Positions 16,280 through 26,190 of a stretch of 64,000 nt of DNA are shown here, in pieces (positions within the stretch are counted from its first letter, which is position 1; each line of letters starts with the position of its first letter). The stretch comes from Lentilactobacillus parabuchneri DSM 5707 = NBRC 107865 (lineage in GTDB: Bacteria; Bacillota; Bacilli; Lactobacillales; Lactobacillaceae): NCBI RefSeq assembly GCF_001435315.1, contig NZ_AZGK01000002.1:262763-326762 (forward strand), written 5' to 3'. Position numbers and translations under genes: made by a program. Under the pieces are notes generated by a model. The model had not been told where the DNA came from and made no database searches. It worked only from the letters and a program-made list of their open reading frames with translations.

Positions 16280-17803
16280 ATGAAAACAAAGAAAAGAAAA
16301 ATTACGTTATTGACTCGTCTAGCATATGGAAGTGGGAACTTACTAGGAAGTGGCGCGTTAGCGATTTCCGGAGCCTGGTTGTTATTCTTTTATACAACAT
16401 TTTGTGGCCTGCCAGTTTTTCAAGCCGCACTAATTTTTTCGATTTCCACATACTTGGATGTTATTTTAAATCCGTTAATGGGATTTATTACTGACAACTT
16501 TTATAATACTCGAATTGGGAAAAAGTTCGGTCGTCGACGCTTCTTTATCTTAATTGGTATTCCTTTAATGATTATTTATCCTCTTTTATGGATTACAGGG
16601 ATGAATTTCTTCTATTACCTATTTACCTATATTATGTTCGAGATGACTTACACTATGGTAATGATTCCGTATGAGACATTGGCAGTTGAAATGACTAGTT
16701 CATTCACCGAAAGAACCTATTTAACTGGATTTAAGGCAATGTTTGGGAAAGTTGCTAATTTTATCGGTGCGGCATTGCCTGGTGTCTTCTTCGCACTGTT
16801 AGGGAAAAACTCGCCATATTCATTTTTAGCAACTGGAATTGTCTACGGAACAATCATGATAATTGCTCTTTCACTACTGTACTTTAATTCGTGGGAACGT
16901 CCTGCTGCAGAAGTAAAAGAAGAACATGTTGACAGCATCTGGGATGGCTTTAAGAAATTGTTTATTGATATTTTCTCAACTCTTAGAATTCGGGCATTTC
17001 GGGATCATTTAGGTATGTACTTGTTTGGGTTTGGATCTGAATGGTTATTCACAGCTGTGTTCACGTATTATATTGTGTTTGTCCTTGGTCAACCCTCTAC
17101 TTTTGTTTCCGAAATGAATAGCATGAGTGCAATCTTACAGTTGGGATCTACTGCACTATTTATGTTTATCTGTGCAAAAAAAGGATTTACAAAGCCATTT
17201 TCATTCGCATTAGGTATGGTAATCTCAGCAGTCCTAGCGTATGGTGCAATTTCATTCTTACACTTATCTAACATTGCTGGGATTGTAATCGCTATCACAG
17301 CGTGGTTCGGACTTGGAACCGGTGGTGTTTATTATATCCCGTGGACAACCTATGTTTTCATGGCAGATATTGATGAAGTCGTAACCAATAGAAGACGAGA
17401 AGGTATATACTCGGGTGCTATGACCATGGCGGGTAAGCTGATTCGAGCAACAGTGGTATTTATCCTTGGAGTTGTTCTTCAATTCTTTGGATTTAAAGAA
17501 GGAGCTACAACCCAACCCGCAAGTGCAATTAATGCAATATTAGGTGTTATGGTCTTCGGAGTCATTACACTTGCAGTACTTGGTATTATCTGCTCTTCAA
17601 GATTGAAACTAGACAAACGGAGTCATCAACTTATCCTTGACGAGCTGGACCGTGTTCATAAGGGTGGCAGTCTTGAAGATGTTACTCCTGAAACTCGAAA
17701 GGCCATTAAGGAATTAAGCGGTTTTGATTATGAAGATTGCTTTGGAAATAACAACGTTGGGTATCATGAAAAAAAAGAACCACAAGTTAATTTGAATAAT
17801 TAG
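16280..17803 (+). CDS. GPH-family sugar:cation symporter (oligouronide transporter)
   Basis: A 507-aa membrane protein with about 12 segments and the fold of glycoside-pentoside-hexuronide:cation symporters. Near residue 60-90 the conserved stretch DVILNPLMGFITDNFYNTRIGKKFGRRR appears here as LNPLMGFITDNF and GKKFGRRRFF. ATG at 16280 is preferred to GTG at 16271, since AGGAG at 16267 gives 8-nt spacing. It sits between the GH28 and GH105 genes. It therefore probably imports pectic oligosaccharides with a cation, which agrees with the lack of signal peptides on the hydrolases. Confidence 0.87.
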   Translation: MKTKKRKITLLTRLAYGSGNLLGSGALAISGAWLLFFYTTFCGLPVFQAALIFSISTYLDVILNPLMGFITDNFYNTRIGKKFGRRRFFILIGIPLMIIYPLLWITGMNFFYYLFTYIMFEMTYTMVMIPYETLAVEMTSSFTERTYLTGFKAMFGKVANFIGAALPGVFFALLGKNSPYSFLATGIVYGTIMIIALSLLYFNSWERPAAEVKEEHVDSIWDGFKKLFIDIFSTLRIRAFRDHLGMYLFGFGSEWLFTAVFTYYIVFVLGQPSTFVSEMNSMSAILQLGSTALFMFICAKKGFTKPFSFALGMVISAVLAYGAISFLHLSNIAGIVIAITAWFGLGTGGVYYIPWTTYVFMADIDEVVTNRRREGIYSGAMTMAGKLIRATVVFILGVVLQFFGFKEGATTQPASAINAILGVMVFGVITLAVLGIICSSRLKLDKRSHQLILDELDRVHKGGSLEDVTPETRKAIKELSGFDYEDCFGNNNVGYHEKKEPQVNLNN

Positions 17804-17861
17804 CGGTTCAAACTAACTCTAAACGATTATTTACAACTGTGATGGTAAAGGAATGTTAAAA

Positions 17862-18971
17862 ATGAATACAAATGATGTTAAAGATTGGTCTAATTTATGT
17901 GCACAAACAATGATTAAAAGAGAACCGAACTTAGATACTGGAAAATGGCGATATGAAGACGGTTTAATGCTTGACGGTATGTATGATGTATTTCGACGAA
18001 CAGGAAACACAAAATATTTTGACTATATTAGTCATAACCTTGATAGATTTATTGGTGAGGATGGGTCAATAAAAGGATATAATCCCGAAGAGGAACAGCT
18101 TGATCACATTAACAATGGGAAAGCTATTTTGAATGCTTTTGAAGTAACAAGAAAAAGCAAGTATAAGAAAGCAGCTACTATGCTTTTTGATCAACTTAAA
18201 TCTCAACCAAGGACGGAGAATGGAGTTTTTTGGCATAAAAAGATATATCCCAATCAAGTTTGGCTTGATGGTGTGTATATGGGAGATGTTTTTTACGCAC
18301 GCTATCAGAAGATGTTTGATATTGATGATTTTATGGAAGACGCGGCGGAACAAGTCATTTTGGCATATCAACTCACTAAGGATGATAATATCGGCCTATG
18401 TTATCACGCCTTTGATGGTAACAAACAAATGATCTGGGCTAATAAGGAAAACGGCCATTCTCCTCACTTTTGGACTAGAAGTATCGGGTGGTTTGTTATG
18501 GCAATGGTAGATATTCTTGATTATTTACCAAGTAGCCTTCCTCAAAGGAAACAAATCATTTCAATTTTGCAGGAACAATTGAATCTGTTAAGGCTTTATT
18601 CCGATACAAAAACAAAGTTGTGGTACCAAGTTACTGATGAGGGGGACCAACCCCTAAACTATTTAGAGTCTTCAGGGACTTTGATGATTCTAAATGCAAT
18701 TGCAAAAAGTATCAGAAAAGGGTATTTAGTAAAACAAGAATGGGCTGGTTTTTTGACAAAAAGTTTTCAAAACGCACTGAGTCATTTTATTTCGATTGAT
18801 GCCCAGGGTTATGTAAATGTTCACAAGATTGTATATGTAAGCGGGCTAGGTGGTGCAGATAATCGCGATGGTTCGTTCGAATATTATATGAGTGAACCCA
18901 TTGTAACAAACGATCATAAAGGCATAGGACCATTCTTAATGTTAGCGAATGAAATGCAAGATTTTAACTAA
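17862..18971 (+). CDS. GH105 unsaturated rhamnogalacturonyl hydrolase
   Basis: A 369-aa alpha/alpha-barrel protein of the YteR/YesR family. WRYEDGLMLDGMY near the start and QVWLDGVYMGDVFYARY near residue 130 carry the catalytic Asp environment; PHFWTRSIGWFVMAMVDILD and a GGADNRDGSFEYYMSEP stretch near the end are also typical. It would release the 4,5-unsaturated galacturonate from lyase-made oligosaccharides; the product enters the kduI pathway encoded at 24-28 kb. The start at 17862 follows AAAGGA by 9 nt. It is soluble and has no signal peptide. The epimerase gene starts 8 nt downstream. Confidence 0.9.
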   Translation: MNTNDVKDWSNLCAQTMIKREPNLDTGKWRYEDGLMLDGMYDVFRRTGNTKYFDYISHNLDRFIGEDGSIKGYNPEEEQLDHINNGKAILNAFEVTRKSKYKKAATMLFDQLKSQPRTENGVFWHKKIYPNQVWLDGVYMGDVFYARYQKMFDIDDFMEDAAEQVILAYQLTKDDNIGLCYHAFDGNKQMIWANKENGHSPHFWTRSIGWFVMAMVDILDYLPSSLPQRKQIISILQEQLNLLRLYSDTKTKLWYQVTDEGDQPLNYLESSGTLMILNAIAKSIRKGYLVKQEWAGFLTKSFQNALSHFISIDAQGYVNVHKIVYVSGLGGADNRDGSFEYYMSEPIVTNDHKGIGPFLMLANEMQDFN

Positions 18972-18979
18972 AGAGGCTA

Positions 18980-19831
18980 ATGATTTTGGATAAAATTAGA
19001 TTGGGTATTCGAACACATGACTTGAAAGCTAGTTCTTTTGAGGAACTTAAAGGAATATCTTCCAAGATTGGAATCGCCAACTTCCAATTTTCACCGACAA
19101 AATTACCCTTTGTTCAGACAAATGGAAATAAACTTGGATACGGATTTACGACATATTTGGATCAACAGTTAAGTGATCTAGGTTTAAATATTCCAATTCT
19201 TGGATGCTATGTGAATATCATTGATTCTGACCCTGAAGTACGTAAGAGTAACTTATCACTTTTTGAAAACTACTTAACTGCAGCCACTTTTTTTAAAAAA
19301 TCGCCTATTGTTGCGACCGAAACAGGAAGTGTTTCAGGCAAAGGATATACTACTAAAAATTATTCGGATCAAGTTTTTGAAATGGTTCTTGAATCTGTTG
19401 CGAAATTAGTCCAAGTTGCTGAAAATCTTGGTGTAATTATGGCAATTGAACCAGGAGTAAATCACCCTGTATACAACTTAAAAAGGACCGAGCAATTGCT
19501 GGCAAAAATTGATAGTCCAAATTTAAAGCTAATTTTTGATCCAGTAAATTTATTAAATAACCACAATTATACTAATCAACGACAAATCATCAATAAGTTT
19601 TATGATTCTTTTGGTCAAAAAATTATTGCGGTTCATCTAAAAGACTTCGTTTTTAAGACGGGAAATCTTCAGATGGCAGCTTTGGGGACGGGGATGTTTG
19701 ATCAACAATACTTTTTGACAGAAACAGCTAAGCGATATCCATATATGTATTGTTTATTAGAAAGCATTTCAAGAGAACAGGTACCTGCAGCAATTAATCT
19801 GATTTCGAAGTGGGTAGAAATCGAACCATGA
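18980..19831 (+). CDS. Sugar phosphate isomerase/epimerase (AP-endonuclease-2-like TIM barrel)
   Basis: A 283-aa TIM barrel. Metal-ligand-type residues occur in VATETGSV (near residue 113), MAIEPGVNHP (near 155), LIFDPVNLL (near 185), AVHLKDFVF (near 215) and LLESISREQV near the C-terminus. This order is typical of L-ribulose-5-phosphate 3-epimerase-like and ketose epimerase proteins. It overlaps no gene and follows GH105 by 8 nt with AGAGG before its ATG. The exact substrate is unknown; a hexuronate or rhamnose-derived ketose fits the operon. A terminator follows it. Confidence 0.75.
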   Translation: MILDKIRLGIRTHDLKASSFEELKGISSKIGIANFQFSPTKLPFVQTNGNKLGYGFTTYLDQQLSDLGLNIPILGCYVNIIDSDPEVRKSNLSLFENYLTAATFFKKSPIVATETGSVSGKGYTTKNYSDQVFEMVLESVAKLVQVAENLGVIMAIEPGVNHPVYNLKRTEQLLAKIDSPNLKLIFDPVNLLNNHNYTNQRQIINKFYDSFGQKIIAVHLKDFVFKTGNLQMAALGTGMFDQQYFLTETAKRYPYMYCLLESISREQVPAAINLISKWVEIEP

Positions 19832-19843
19832 TAAGACGCATTT

Positions 19844-19880
19844 AAAAAACGGCACGAACATTGTCGGTGCCGTTTTTTAT
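19844..19880 (+). terminator. Terminator of the GH28 operon
   Basis: AAAAAACGGCAC (19844-19855) pairs with GTGCCGTTTTTT (19867-19878), followed by a T run, between the epimerase and uxaE. Confidence 0.85.
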
Positions 19881-19967
19881 CGTTATGAAGCAAATAACTA
19901 AGACAAGAATTTATTAAATCTAGAGATTATCTTTTAAAATAACAAAACTAATTGGAGGAAACATATC

Positions 19968-21593
19968 ATGGACTTAAATAACTTATTAATCGACGTTAAA
20001 GAAATTTTAGATGCAGATGGTGATTACACGAATCTGTTGAATCAAGAGATTTACGCACCATCAATTCAAATCGATCGAAGAAACGTTTATTTCATCCTTC
20101 ATCACGTCAATAATGAAGGCATTATTGAAAAGAGCTTGGTTGTTTATGAAAATCGTTTAACAGCTGGTGATTTTGAAGCTCAAGCAACGATGGATGACCG
20201 AGATTCAACACTGCTTGTCGGTGAACTAAATGAACGCAATAACGATGCTTTGGCTAAACGTTTCCAATGGATCCGGCCAACTTCTCGGCGTAACTATAAA
20301 TATACATTTGGACTGGGAGATCGCCTTGGCAATGCCTCAAATGCCCATTTGCGTTTATTTAAAGGACGTGGCATTATGCCCGTTCTGGCACAACAATCAA
20401 TTCGTGAGTTAGTTTTGATGCACCGCACCAATACCGACGTTTTCCAATCAGCATCATGGGCGGTCTTTGAAGAAGGCTTCACATACGGTTGGGGAGCTGA
20501 CGGCGATCACGTTAAAACACCTTATGAAGTTGACTACGCGGTTAAAATTGGCTGCTCAATGATCACCTTGGATTGTACTGATGAGATCAACAACGACATC
20601 GTTGAATTAAATGATGACGACCTCGATCAACGTTTTAACCAGCTTGACCCTGACCAGATTAAATACTTCAATGATACCTATTTGAACAAGACATTTGATT
20701 TGGGCGATGGTCGTTCAGTTAAATTCACCAAGCATGATGTTGAAGAATCAGCATTGACATTCTACGACGCCATCTTGTTTGCAACAACCATCTACAACAA
20801 ATTCGTTGTCCCATATAACTTGGACTTTGAAATTTCAATGGATGAAACGCCTTATCAAACGACCAACCCTAATCACTACTTCTTCGCTAATGAATTAAAC
20901 CGTCGTGGCATTACACCAGTTACCATGGCACCACGTTTCTACGGTGAATTCCAAAAAGCAATCGACTACATTGGCGATACGGAGCGCTTTGAACGTGAAT
21001 ACGTGATTCACGAAGCAATTGCTGAACACTTTGGTTACAAACTTAGCATCCACTCAGGATCAGACAAGTTGTCCGTTTACGAAATTATTGGCCGCGTTTC
21101 GAAGCAACATGGCTGGCACGTTAAAACCGCCGGAACCAACTGGTTGGAAGCATTGCGGGTTATCGCTCACAAGGATCCAAAATTCATGTTGGAACTGTAC
21201 AAATTCTCATATGAGAACCTGGACGACGTTAAAGACTTCTATGTGTTCAACGCCCAAACCAATGGGACTGCACCTAAGCCTGAAGATATGAACACTGAAA
21301 ACGTCATGGACTTGTTGGACGATGATGATGCCCGTCAAATTCTACACACGATGTATGGCTCCATCATGAACTTGAAGCATAACTATCACTATGTATACCG
21401 CGACAAGCTCTGGAACATCTTGCTTAAGAACCAGGCACTTTACGACCGTTACTTGAACATTCACATTGCTGAACATTTGGATCTTCTCCAAGGTGTCGTT
21501 AAGACTAAGGATGAAGCCAGAGAAAAATATGAACCTAAGAGTGATATCTCAAAGGAATCAGCAGCAGAGCTTCAAGCAACCTCAAAAGACTAA
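19968..21593 (+). CDS. uxaE: Tagaturonate/fructuronate epimerase
   Basis: A 541-aa protein of the UxaE family, which interconverts D-tagaturonate and D-fructuronate and so lets galacturonate enter the glucuronate branch without altronate enzymes. I recognise the family by its N-terminal half (FGLGDRLGNASNAHLRLFKG) and the central GWGADGDHVKTPYEVDYAV segment, and by its length of roughly 500-540 aa. GGAGG lies 9 nt before the ATG. Placement directly before uxaC, with no altronate reductase or dehydratase in the window, supports the function. The C-terminus is charged and low in complexity. Confidence 0.83.
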   Translation: MDLNNLLIDVKEILDADGDYTNLLNQEIYAPSIQIDRRNVYFILHHVNNEGIIEKSLVVYENRLTAGDFEAQATMDDRDSTLLVGELNERNNDALAKRFQWIRPTSRRNYKYTFGLGDRLGNASNAHLRLFKGRGIMPVLAQQSIRELVLMHRTNTDVFQSASWAVFEEGFTYGWGADGDHVKTPYEVDYAVKIGCSMITLDCTDEINNDIVELNDDDLDQRFNQLDPDQIKYFNDTYLNKTFDLGDGRSVKFTKHDVEESALTFYDAILFATTIYNKFVVPYNLDFEISMDETPYQTTNPNHYFFANELNRRGITPVTMAPRFYGEFQKAIDYIGDTERFEREYVIHEAIAEHFGYKLSIHSGSDKLSVYEIIGRVSKQHGWHVKTAGTNWLEALRVIAHKDPKFMLELYKFSYENLDDVKDFYVFNAQTNGTAPKPEDMNTENVMDLLDDDDARQILHTMYGSIMNLKHNYHYVYRDKLWNILLKNQALYDRYLNIHIAEHLDLLQGVVKTKDEAREKYEPKSDISKESAAELQATSKD

Positions 21594-21613
21594 GAAGGAG
21601 CGATTAATCAATC

Positions 21614-23032
21614 ATGAGTTTATTAGATGATGATTTCCTGTTAGGTAATGACACGGCCAAGACGCTATTTCATGATTATGCGGCAAAAATGCCAATTATC
21701 GATTTTCATTGCCATTTAAATCCTGAAGAAATCTATGAAAACAAAAACTACCCAAACATTACGCGAATTTGGCTGAACGAAGGCACATATGGGGACCATT
21801 ACAAATGGCGCCTGATGAGAGCCAACGGCGTTGATGAAAAGTATATTACCGGTGACGGTGATGAATACAAAAAGTTTATCGAATGGGCAAAAACGATTGA
21901 AAATTCTTATGGTAACCCATTATATGAATGGACCCACTTGGAATTGCGCCGTTTCTTCCATATTGACGAAGAGTTGACCGAAGAATCAGCTCCTCGAATC
22001 TGGGAGAAAGCGAACGAACTATTACAGACAGACGATTTCAAACCACGCAACTTGATCAAAAATTCCAATGTCCAGGTGGTTTGTACGACAGACGATCCCG
22101 CTTCTGATTTGAAGTATCACAAGCTACTTAAAGAAGAGGAAGCTCAAAGTGGCTTCAAAACCCTCCCTGCGATGCGTCCGGATAAGCTGATTCAGATTGA
22201 CCGGGATTCTTTCGGTGAGTATCTCAAGACGCTCGGCGACGTATCCGGCGTTGAAATTAATAACTTTGCTGATATCGTCAAGGCGCTTCATCAACGTTTC
22301 GAATTCTTTAACGACATGGGCGGCCGGCTTTCGGATCATTCATTGCTGACTTATCACTTCAAAGAAGCCAGCGATGAGGAACTCAATGCGATCGTTAACA
22401 AGGGTATGCAAAATGAAGCATTGACTCAAGATGAGATTGACCAATATTTGACAATGTTGCTTGAGAACTTGATGAAACTAAATGCTGAATTTAATTGGAC
22501 GATGCAGTTTCATATCAACTCAAATCGTGATTTGAACCGGCCGATGTTTGATAAGATTGGACCAGATACGGGATACGACGCCGTTGGGACCCAGCCGGAT
22601 ATCGTCAGCCACATCACCAAGCTTTATACGAAGATGCAAGATACGCATGATGTTCCCAAGTCGATCTTTTACTCATTGAATAACAATGATTGGATGGAAT
22701 TGGCAACCATGATGGGTTGCTTCCAGGGCGAGACCGTCCAAAAGCTGCAACTTGGTGCAGGATGGTGGTTCAATGATACGGCTGAGGGGATGGATAACCA
22801 GCTGCGAATCTTTGCCCAACAAAGCTTACTGCCGCATTTTGTCGGAATGTTAACCGATTCGAGAAGCTTCCTATCCTATCCGCGGCATGAGTACTTCCGT
22901 CGGGTATTATGCAACTTCTACGGCAAATTGGTCGAACAAGGCCGGGTTCCCAACAACGAGGAAAAGCTTGGCAAGATTGTTCAAGACATTGCGTATAATA
23001 ATGCGCGAAATTACTTTGGCTTTTTAGATTAG
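21614..23032 (+). CDS. uxaC: Uronate isomerase
   Basis: A 472-aa amidohydrolase-superfamily enzyme that converts D-galacturonate to D-tagaturonate and D-glucuronate to D-fructuronate. The metal-binding HCHLNPEEI (IDFHCHLNP, near residue 34) and TTDDPASDL (near 155), together with [20 protein letters not shown] near the C-terminus, are typical of UxaC, as is the length. AAGGAG precedes it, 20 nt after uxaE. Together the two genes route galacturonate to fructuronate. The next enzymes, UxuB and UxuA, are not in this window. Confidence 0.95.
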   Translation: MSLLDDDFLLGNDTAKTLFHDYAAKMPIIDFHCHLNPEEIYENKNYPNITRIWLNEGTYGDHYKWRLMRANGVDEKYITGDGDEYKKFIEWAKTIENSYGNPLYEWTHLELRRFFHIDEELTEESAPRIWEKANELLQTDDFKPRNLIKNSNVQVVCTTDDPASDLKYHKLLKEEEAQSGFKTLPAMRPDKLIQIDRDSFGEYLKTLGDVSGVEINNFADIVKALHQRFEFFNDMGGRLSDHSLLTYHFKEASDEELNAIVNKGMQNEALTQDEIDQYLTMLLENLMKLNAEFNWTMQFHINSNRDLNRPMFDKIGPDTGYDAVGTQPDIVSHITKLYTKMQDTHDVPKSIFYSLNNNDWMELATMMGCFQGETVQKLQLGAGWWFNDTAEGMDNQLRIFAQQSLLPHFVGMLTDSRSFLSYPRHEYFRRVLCNFYGKLVEQGRVPNNEEKLGKIVQDIAYNNARNYFGFLD

Positions 23033-23055
23033 TTGAAAACGTGATAAATGGTTTA

Positions 23056-23094
23056 TAAGGGGGATGGCTTTGTATGTGGCCATCCTCCTTTGTA
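23056..23094 (+). terminator. Terminator after uxaC
   Basis: An AAGGGGGATGGC arm pairs with GCCATCCTCCTTT around a 10-nt loop, located between uxaC and the LacI gene. The T run is weak, so read-through is possible. Confidence 0.55.
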
Positions 23095-23188
23095 TTCCGT
23101 GAATGAGATTAATCAGCTTGACGGATTCGAGATATAACGCGATAATTATTTTCGATATCATTAACGTCGTGAAAAGGGGGCCTGAGAC

Positions 23189-24226
23189 TTGAAACAGATT
23201 GATAAAAATGAAAATGCAGTTACGATTCGGACAATTGCCAAAATGGCAAACGTGTCCCATACGACGGTCTCTAGAGCCCTCAATGGAAGTGCCTTGGTCA
23301 AGCCGGCTACGCGGGAAAAAATCGCCGAGATTGCCCGTCAAATTGGCTACGTGCCTAATATCAGTGCGAAAAGTCTTGTGACTAATCGTTCCTATATGAT
23401 CGGTATCTTTTTTACTAATTTGGATACGGGAACGTCTGCTAGCTTTTTAACTGAGGTTATTGAACAAGCACAGGGGCTCTTGCCAAAGGGGTATTCGCTG
23501 TCAATTAACAGCGTCGACAATGCGATGGATGGTCAGGGAATCTCGGTTAGCAACTTTGATGGAGTGATTGTGATTAGTCAGTCGGAATCTGATGATGAGT
23601 TTATCGAATACCTTCATAAAACCGGGATTCCACTGGTCGTGTTGAACCGGGTAATTGAAAGAACCGATATTAATAACTATGCCATTGGTGATGAGCTGGG
23701 TGGTAAGATTGCGACGGAGTATGCCATTCGAATGGGCCATAGGAAGTTTGCCCTGATCAAAGGGTTAAGCACGTTTGAATCATCTAAACAACGTACCATC
23801 GGCGTCAAAGAAGCGATGAGTGCCCATCACATTCAAATCGCCCCTGACATGGTTAAGCAGGGCGACTACAAATCAAAAAGCGGCAACGTCTTGATGCGCC
23901 AAATTCTTTCCAGCGGCAGCGTTCCAACCTGTGTGATTTGTGAAAACGATGATATGGCACTGGGGGCACTGAATGCCTGCATTGAATTGGGCTATCAGGT
24001 TCCACGTGACATTTCGATTATTGGATTCGATGATATGGCCTACTCCAAATACTTGGTGCCACCCCTGACAACTGTTCGTAAGCCAACGCCAACCATTATC
24101 AGCATGGGTGTCTCCCAGTTGATGGCAATCGTTGAGAATGGCCAGCAGGATGACATCGAGCAAAAAGTGGTTGATCCTGAGATTATTGTGCGTAGTTCAG
24201 TGTTGAATGTGACTGCGGATAAGTAA
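23189..24226 (+). CDS. LacI-family regulator of the uronate genes
   Basis: A 345-aa LacI repressor: helix-turn-helix IRTIAKMANVSHTTVSRALNG at the N-terminus, then the effector domain with the typical C-terminal IIGFDDMAYSKYLVPPLTTVRKP. The start is TTG with AAAAGGGGG about 9 nt upstream. It lies downstream of uxaE-uxaC and is the best candidate to bind the palindromes TGTTCACGTGAACA and TGTTCACGTGTGCA before the GH28 operon. That link is inferred from position. The inducer is perhaps a uronate or a pathway intermediate, as with ExuR/UxuR-type regulators. Confidence 0.87.
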   Translation: MKQIDKNENAVTIRTIAKMANVSHTTVSRALNGSALVKPATREKIAEIARQIGYVPNISAKSLVTNRSYMIGIFFTNLDTGTSASFLTEVIEQAQGLLPKGYSLSINSVDNAMDGQGISVSNFDGVIVISQSESDDEFIEYLHKTGIPLVVLNRVIERTDINNYAIGDELGGKIATEYAIRMGHRKFALIKGLSTFESSKQRTIGVKEAMSAHHIQIAPDMVKQGDYKSKSGNVLMRQILSSGSVPTCVICENDDMALGALNACIELGYQVPRDISIIGFDDMAYSKYLVPPLTTVRKPTPTIISMGVSQLMAIVENGQQDDIEQKVVDPEIIVRSSVLNVTADK

Positions 24227-24416
24227 ATGAGTGGGTTGATTGTGGATCTTTCTTCATGGTTATGTGCCGTTGGTGGTTAGCAATTTGAAGGAAGGCTTTT
24301 TAGATAAGATTATTATGTAGAAAGTAAGTGAAGTGAAAGTAGAGTGTACATCAAATGCGATAAGATACATTCTTTGTAAGTTCTTATAACAATTAGACAC
24401 ATCGGTTCCATATAAA

Positions 24417-24440
24417 AAAGATCCAGTTTCCTGGATCTTT
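24417..24440 (-). terminator. Terminator of the kdu-kdg operon
   Basis: On the minus strand AAAGATCCAG (24440-24431) pairs with CTGGATCTTT (24426-24417) around a GAAA loop, followed by T residues, just after the kdgA stop. Confidence 0.85.
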
Positions 24441-24443
24441 ACG

Positions 24444-25094
24444 CTAATCAAGAATACGGTTAATTTCAGATTTAAAGTCACTTGCATTTTTGGTTACTTG
24501 TTCATAATCCCCTTTGCTGGCAGGGCCCACCATTTGGCCACCAACACCAACAATTTTCGCACCCTTATTAAACCATTCTTCCAAGTTATCTAAATGGACG
24601 CCTCCTGTAATCATTAACTTGGCTTGTGGAAATGGTCCGTGAATTTCAGATACCATAGAACTACCAACAATTGACCCTGGGAACATCTTAATGATATCGA
24701 CACCATACGTCAATGCCTTTTGAATATCAGTCGGAGTCATGCACCCTGGAATGTAAGGTACGGTATACAAGTTACAAATCTTTGCTACTTCTGTTGAGAA
24801 TGATGGGCTGACGATGAACTTAGCACCGGCAATGATAGCAATTCGCGCGGTAGCCGGATCAAGGACCGTTCCTGCACCGATAAGCACTTTTGAGTCGTTG
24901 GCGTATTCTTTATTTAATTGGTCTATTACTTTGTCGGCGTTTGGGGCTGTGAAAGCCAACTCAATTGCACTAACACCACCCTTAATGCAAGCCTTTGCCG
25001 TCTTATAAGCTTCTTCTTTTGAGTTTCCACGGACAACAGCAACGATTCCAGCTGCTTGAACCTTTTCTAATACTCTAGATTTATCTAACAACAT
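24444..25094 (-). CDS. kdgA: KDPG aldolase
   Basis: A 216-aa class I aldolase that splits 2-keto-3-deoxy-6-phosphogluconate into pyruvate and glyceraldehyde 3-phosphate. The motifs are VVRGNSKEEA with the conserved region around residue 20, LIGAGTVLDP, the Schiff-base lysine in AKFIVSPSFS, and IPGCMTP followed by KMFPGSIVG. GGAGTG lies 6 nt before the ATG. It overlaps the end of kdgK by 14 bp, so the two are translationally coupled. It is the last gene of the operon kduI-kduD-kdgK-kdgA. Confidence 0.93.
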   Translation of the reverse strand: MLLDKSRVLEKVQAAGIVAVVRGNSKEEAYKTAKACIKGGVSAIELAFTAPNADKVIDQLNKEYANDSKVLIGAGTVLDPATARIAIIAGAKFIVSPSFSTEVAKICNLYTVPYIPGCMTPTDIQKALTYGVDIIKMFPGSIVGSSMVSEIHGPFPQAKLMITGGVHLDNLEEWFNKGAKIVGVGGQMVGPASKGDYEQVTKNASDFKSEINRILD

Positions 25095-26067
25095 TATTCA
25101 CTCCGTTTTCTTCAGAAATTCCTACCTTTTTATAAAAATTTTTAAGTTCCTCACTGGATGGATAGCCATCATTATCTCCCGGCGTTTGGACCTGCATGGC
25201 TCCAATGGCATTTCCACGTAATACGGCAACTTCCGTCGACTTATTTTCTAAAAGTGCTGTGATTAGTCCCAGCGCAAATCCGTCTCCTGCTCCTACCGTA
25301 TCAATAACTTTTGCTACTTTAAATCCAGGAATAAACCTGCCTTGATCTTCACTGGTTTTTACGTAAGCACCTTTTGAACCAACTTTAACGACAACTGTCT
25401 TAGTTTGGCCTTGGTTCAGATAGAAGTTTGCAATTTTTTCTGGATCATCAGTGCCAACCAATACTTTTCCTTCATGAATGCCAGGTAAGACAATATCTGA
25501 GTGACTTGCTAACTTATTGATTGTATTGCGCATTATCTGAGTGTTTTTCCAAAGTGCGGGACGGAGATTAGTATCAAATGTGATTAAAATATGCTGATCA
25601 TTCAACCGTTTCATTAATAGTTGAAGTGTTTCTAAGGCGGTTTCGGAAATTGCGGGGAAAATACCTGTTAAGTGAGCTATCTTAACACCGGACAAATCAA
25701 TAGACTTAATTGATGACGGGGTTAAATGGCTGGCTGCCGAACCTTTGCGATAGTTAGCAACTTCAGGGTCGCCGTAGGATACCAGTTGCTTTAACTGATG
25801 ACCGGTTGAATGATTCGGATCTTTAAAAACATAGTCTGTTCCAATGTCCATTTGATCAATTGTCTTTGTAATATACATGCCTAATGGTTCCTGTCCAACT
25901 TGGGTAATATATTGGACAGAATGCCCAAGTCGCCTAGTTCCAATAGCAACATTCAATTCAGCTCCCCCGATTCCTTTATGAAATTCGGTGGCATCTGTTA
26001 GCGATAAATTTTCCTGTTTAGCTGCGAAGACAACCAATGGTTCGCCAATTGTAATTAATTCGGTCAC
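25081..26067 (-). CDS. kdgK: 2-keto-3-deoxygluconate kinase
   Basis: A 328-aa PfkB-family kinase that phosphorylates 2-keto-3-deoxygluconate. HKGIGGAELNVAIGTRRLG is the first PfkB signature and DTVGAGDGFALGLITALL is the second, with the catalytic Asp in GAGD. The GTG start at 26067 (VTELITIGEPLVVF) has GGAGG 8 nt upstream; an extended frame starting at 26130 lacks a ribosome site and goes beyond the family's usual N-terminus. It lies between kduD and kdgA. Confidence 0.93.
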   Translation of the reverse strand: MTELITIGEPLVVFAAKQENLSLTDATEFHKGIGGAELNVAIGTRRLGHSVQYITQVGQEPLGMYITKTIDQMDIGTDYVFKDPNHSTGHQLKQLVSYGDPEVANYRKGSAASHLTPSSIKSIDLSGVKIAHLTGIFPAISETALETLQLLMKRLNDQHILITFDTNLRPALWKNTQIMRNTINKLASHSDIVLPGIHEGKVLVGTDDPEKIANFYLNQGQTKTVVVKVGSKGAYVKTSEDQGRFIPGFKVAKVIDTVGAGDGFALGLITALLENKSTEVAVLRGNAIGAMQVQTPGDNDGYPSSEELKNFYKKVGISEENGVNNVVR

Positions 26068-26190
26068 CTTTTTCGCCTCCTTATTTAAAGACCTTCTAAT
26101 TTTCATAGTTTTCCCGTTTATTTGTGGCATTTTTCACAATAAATTCAAAATAAAAACAGAGTTTAAGCCCTGCTTATATTTTGCCTATTT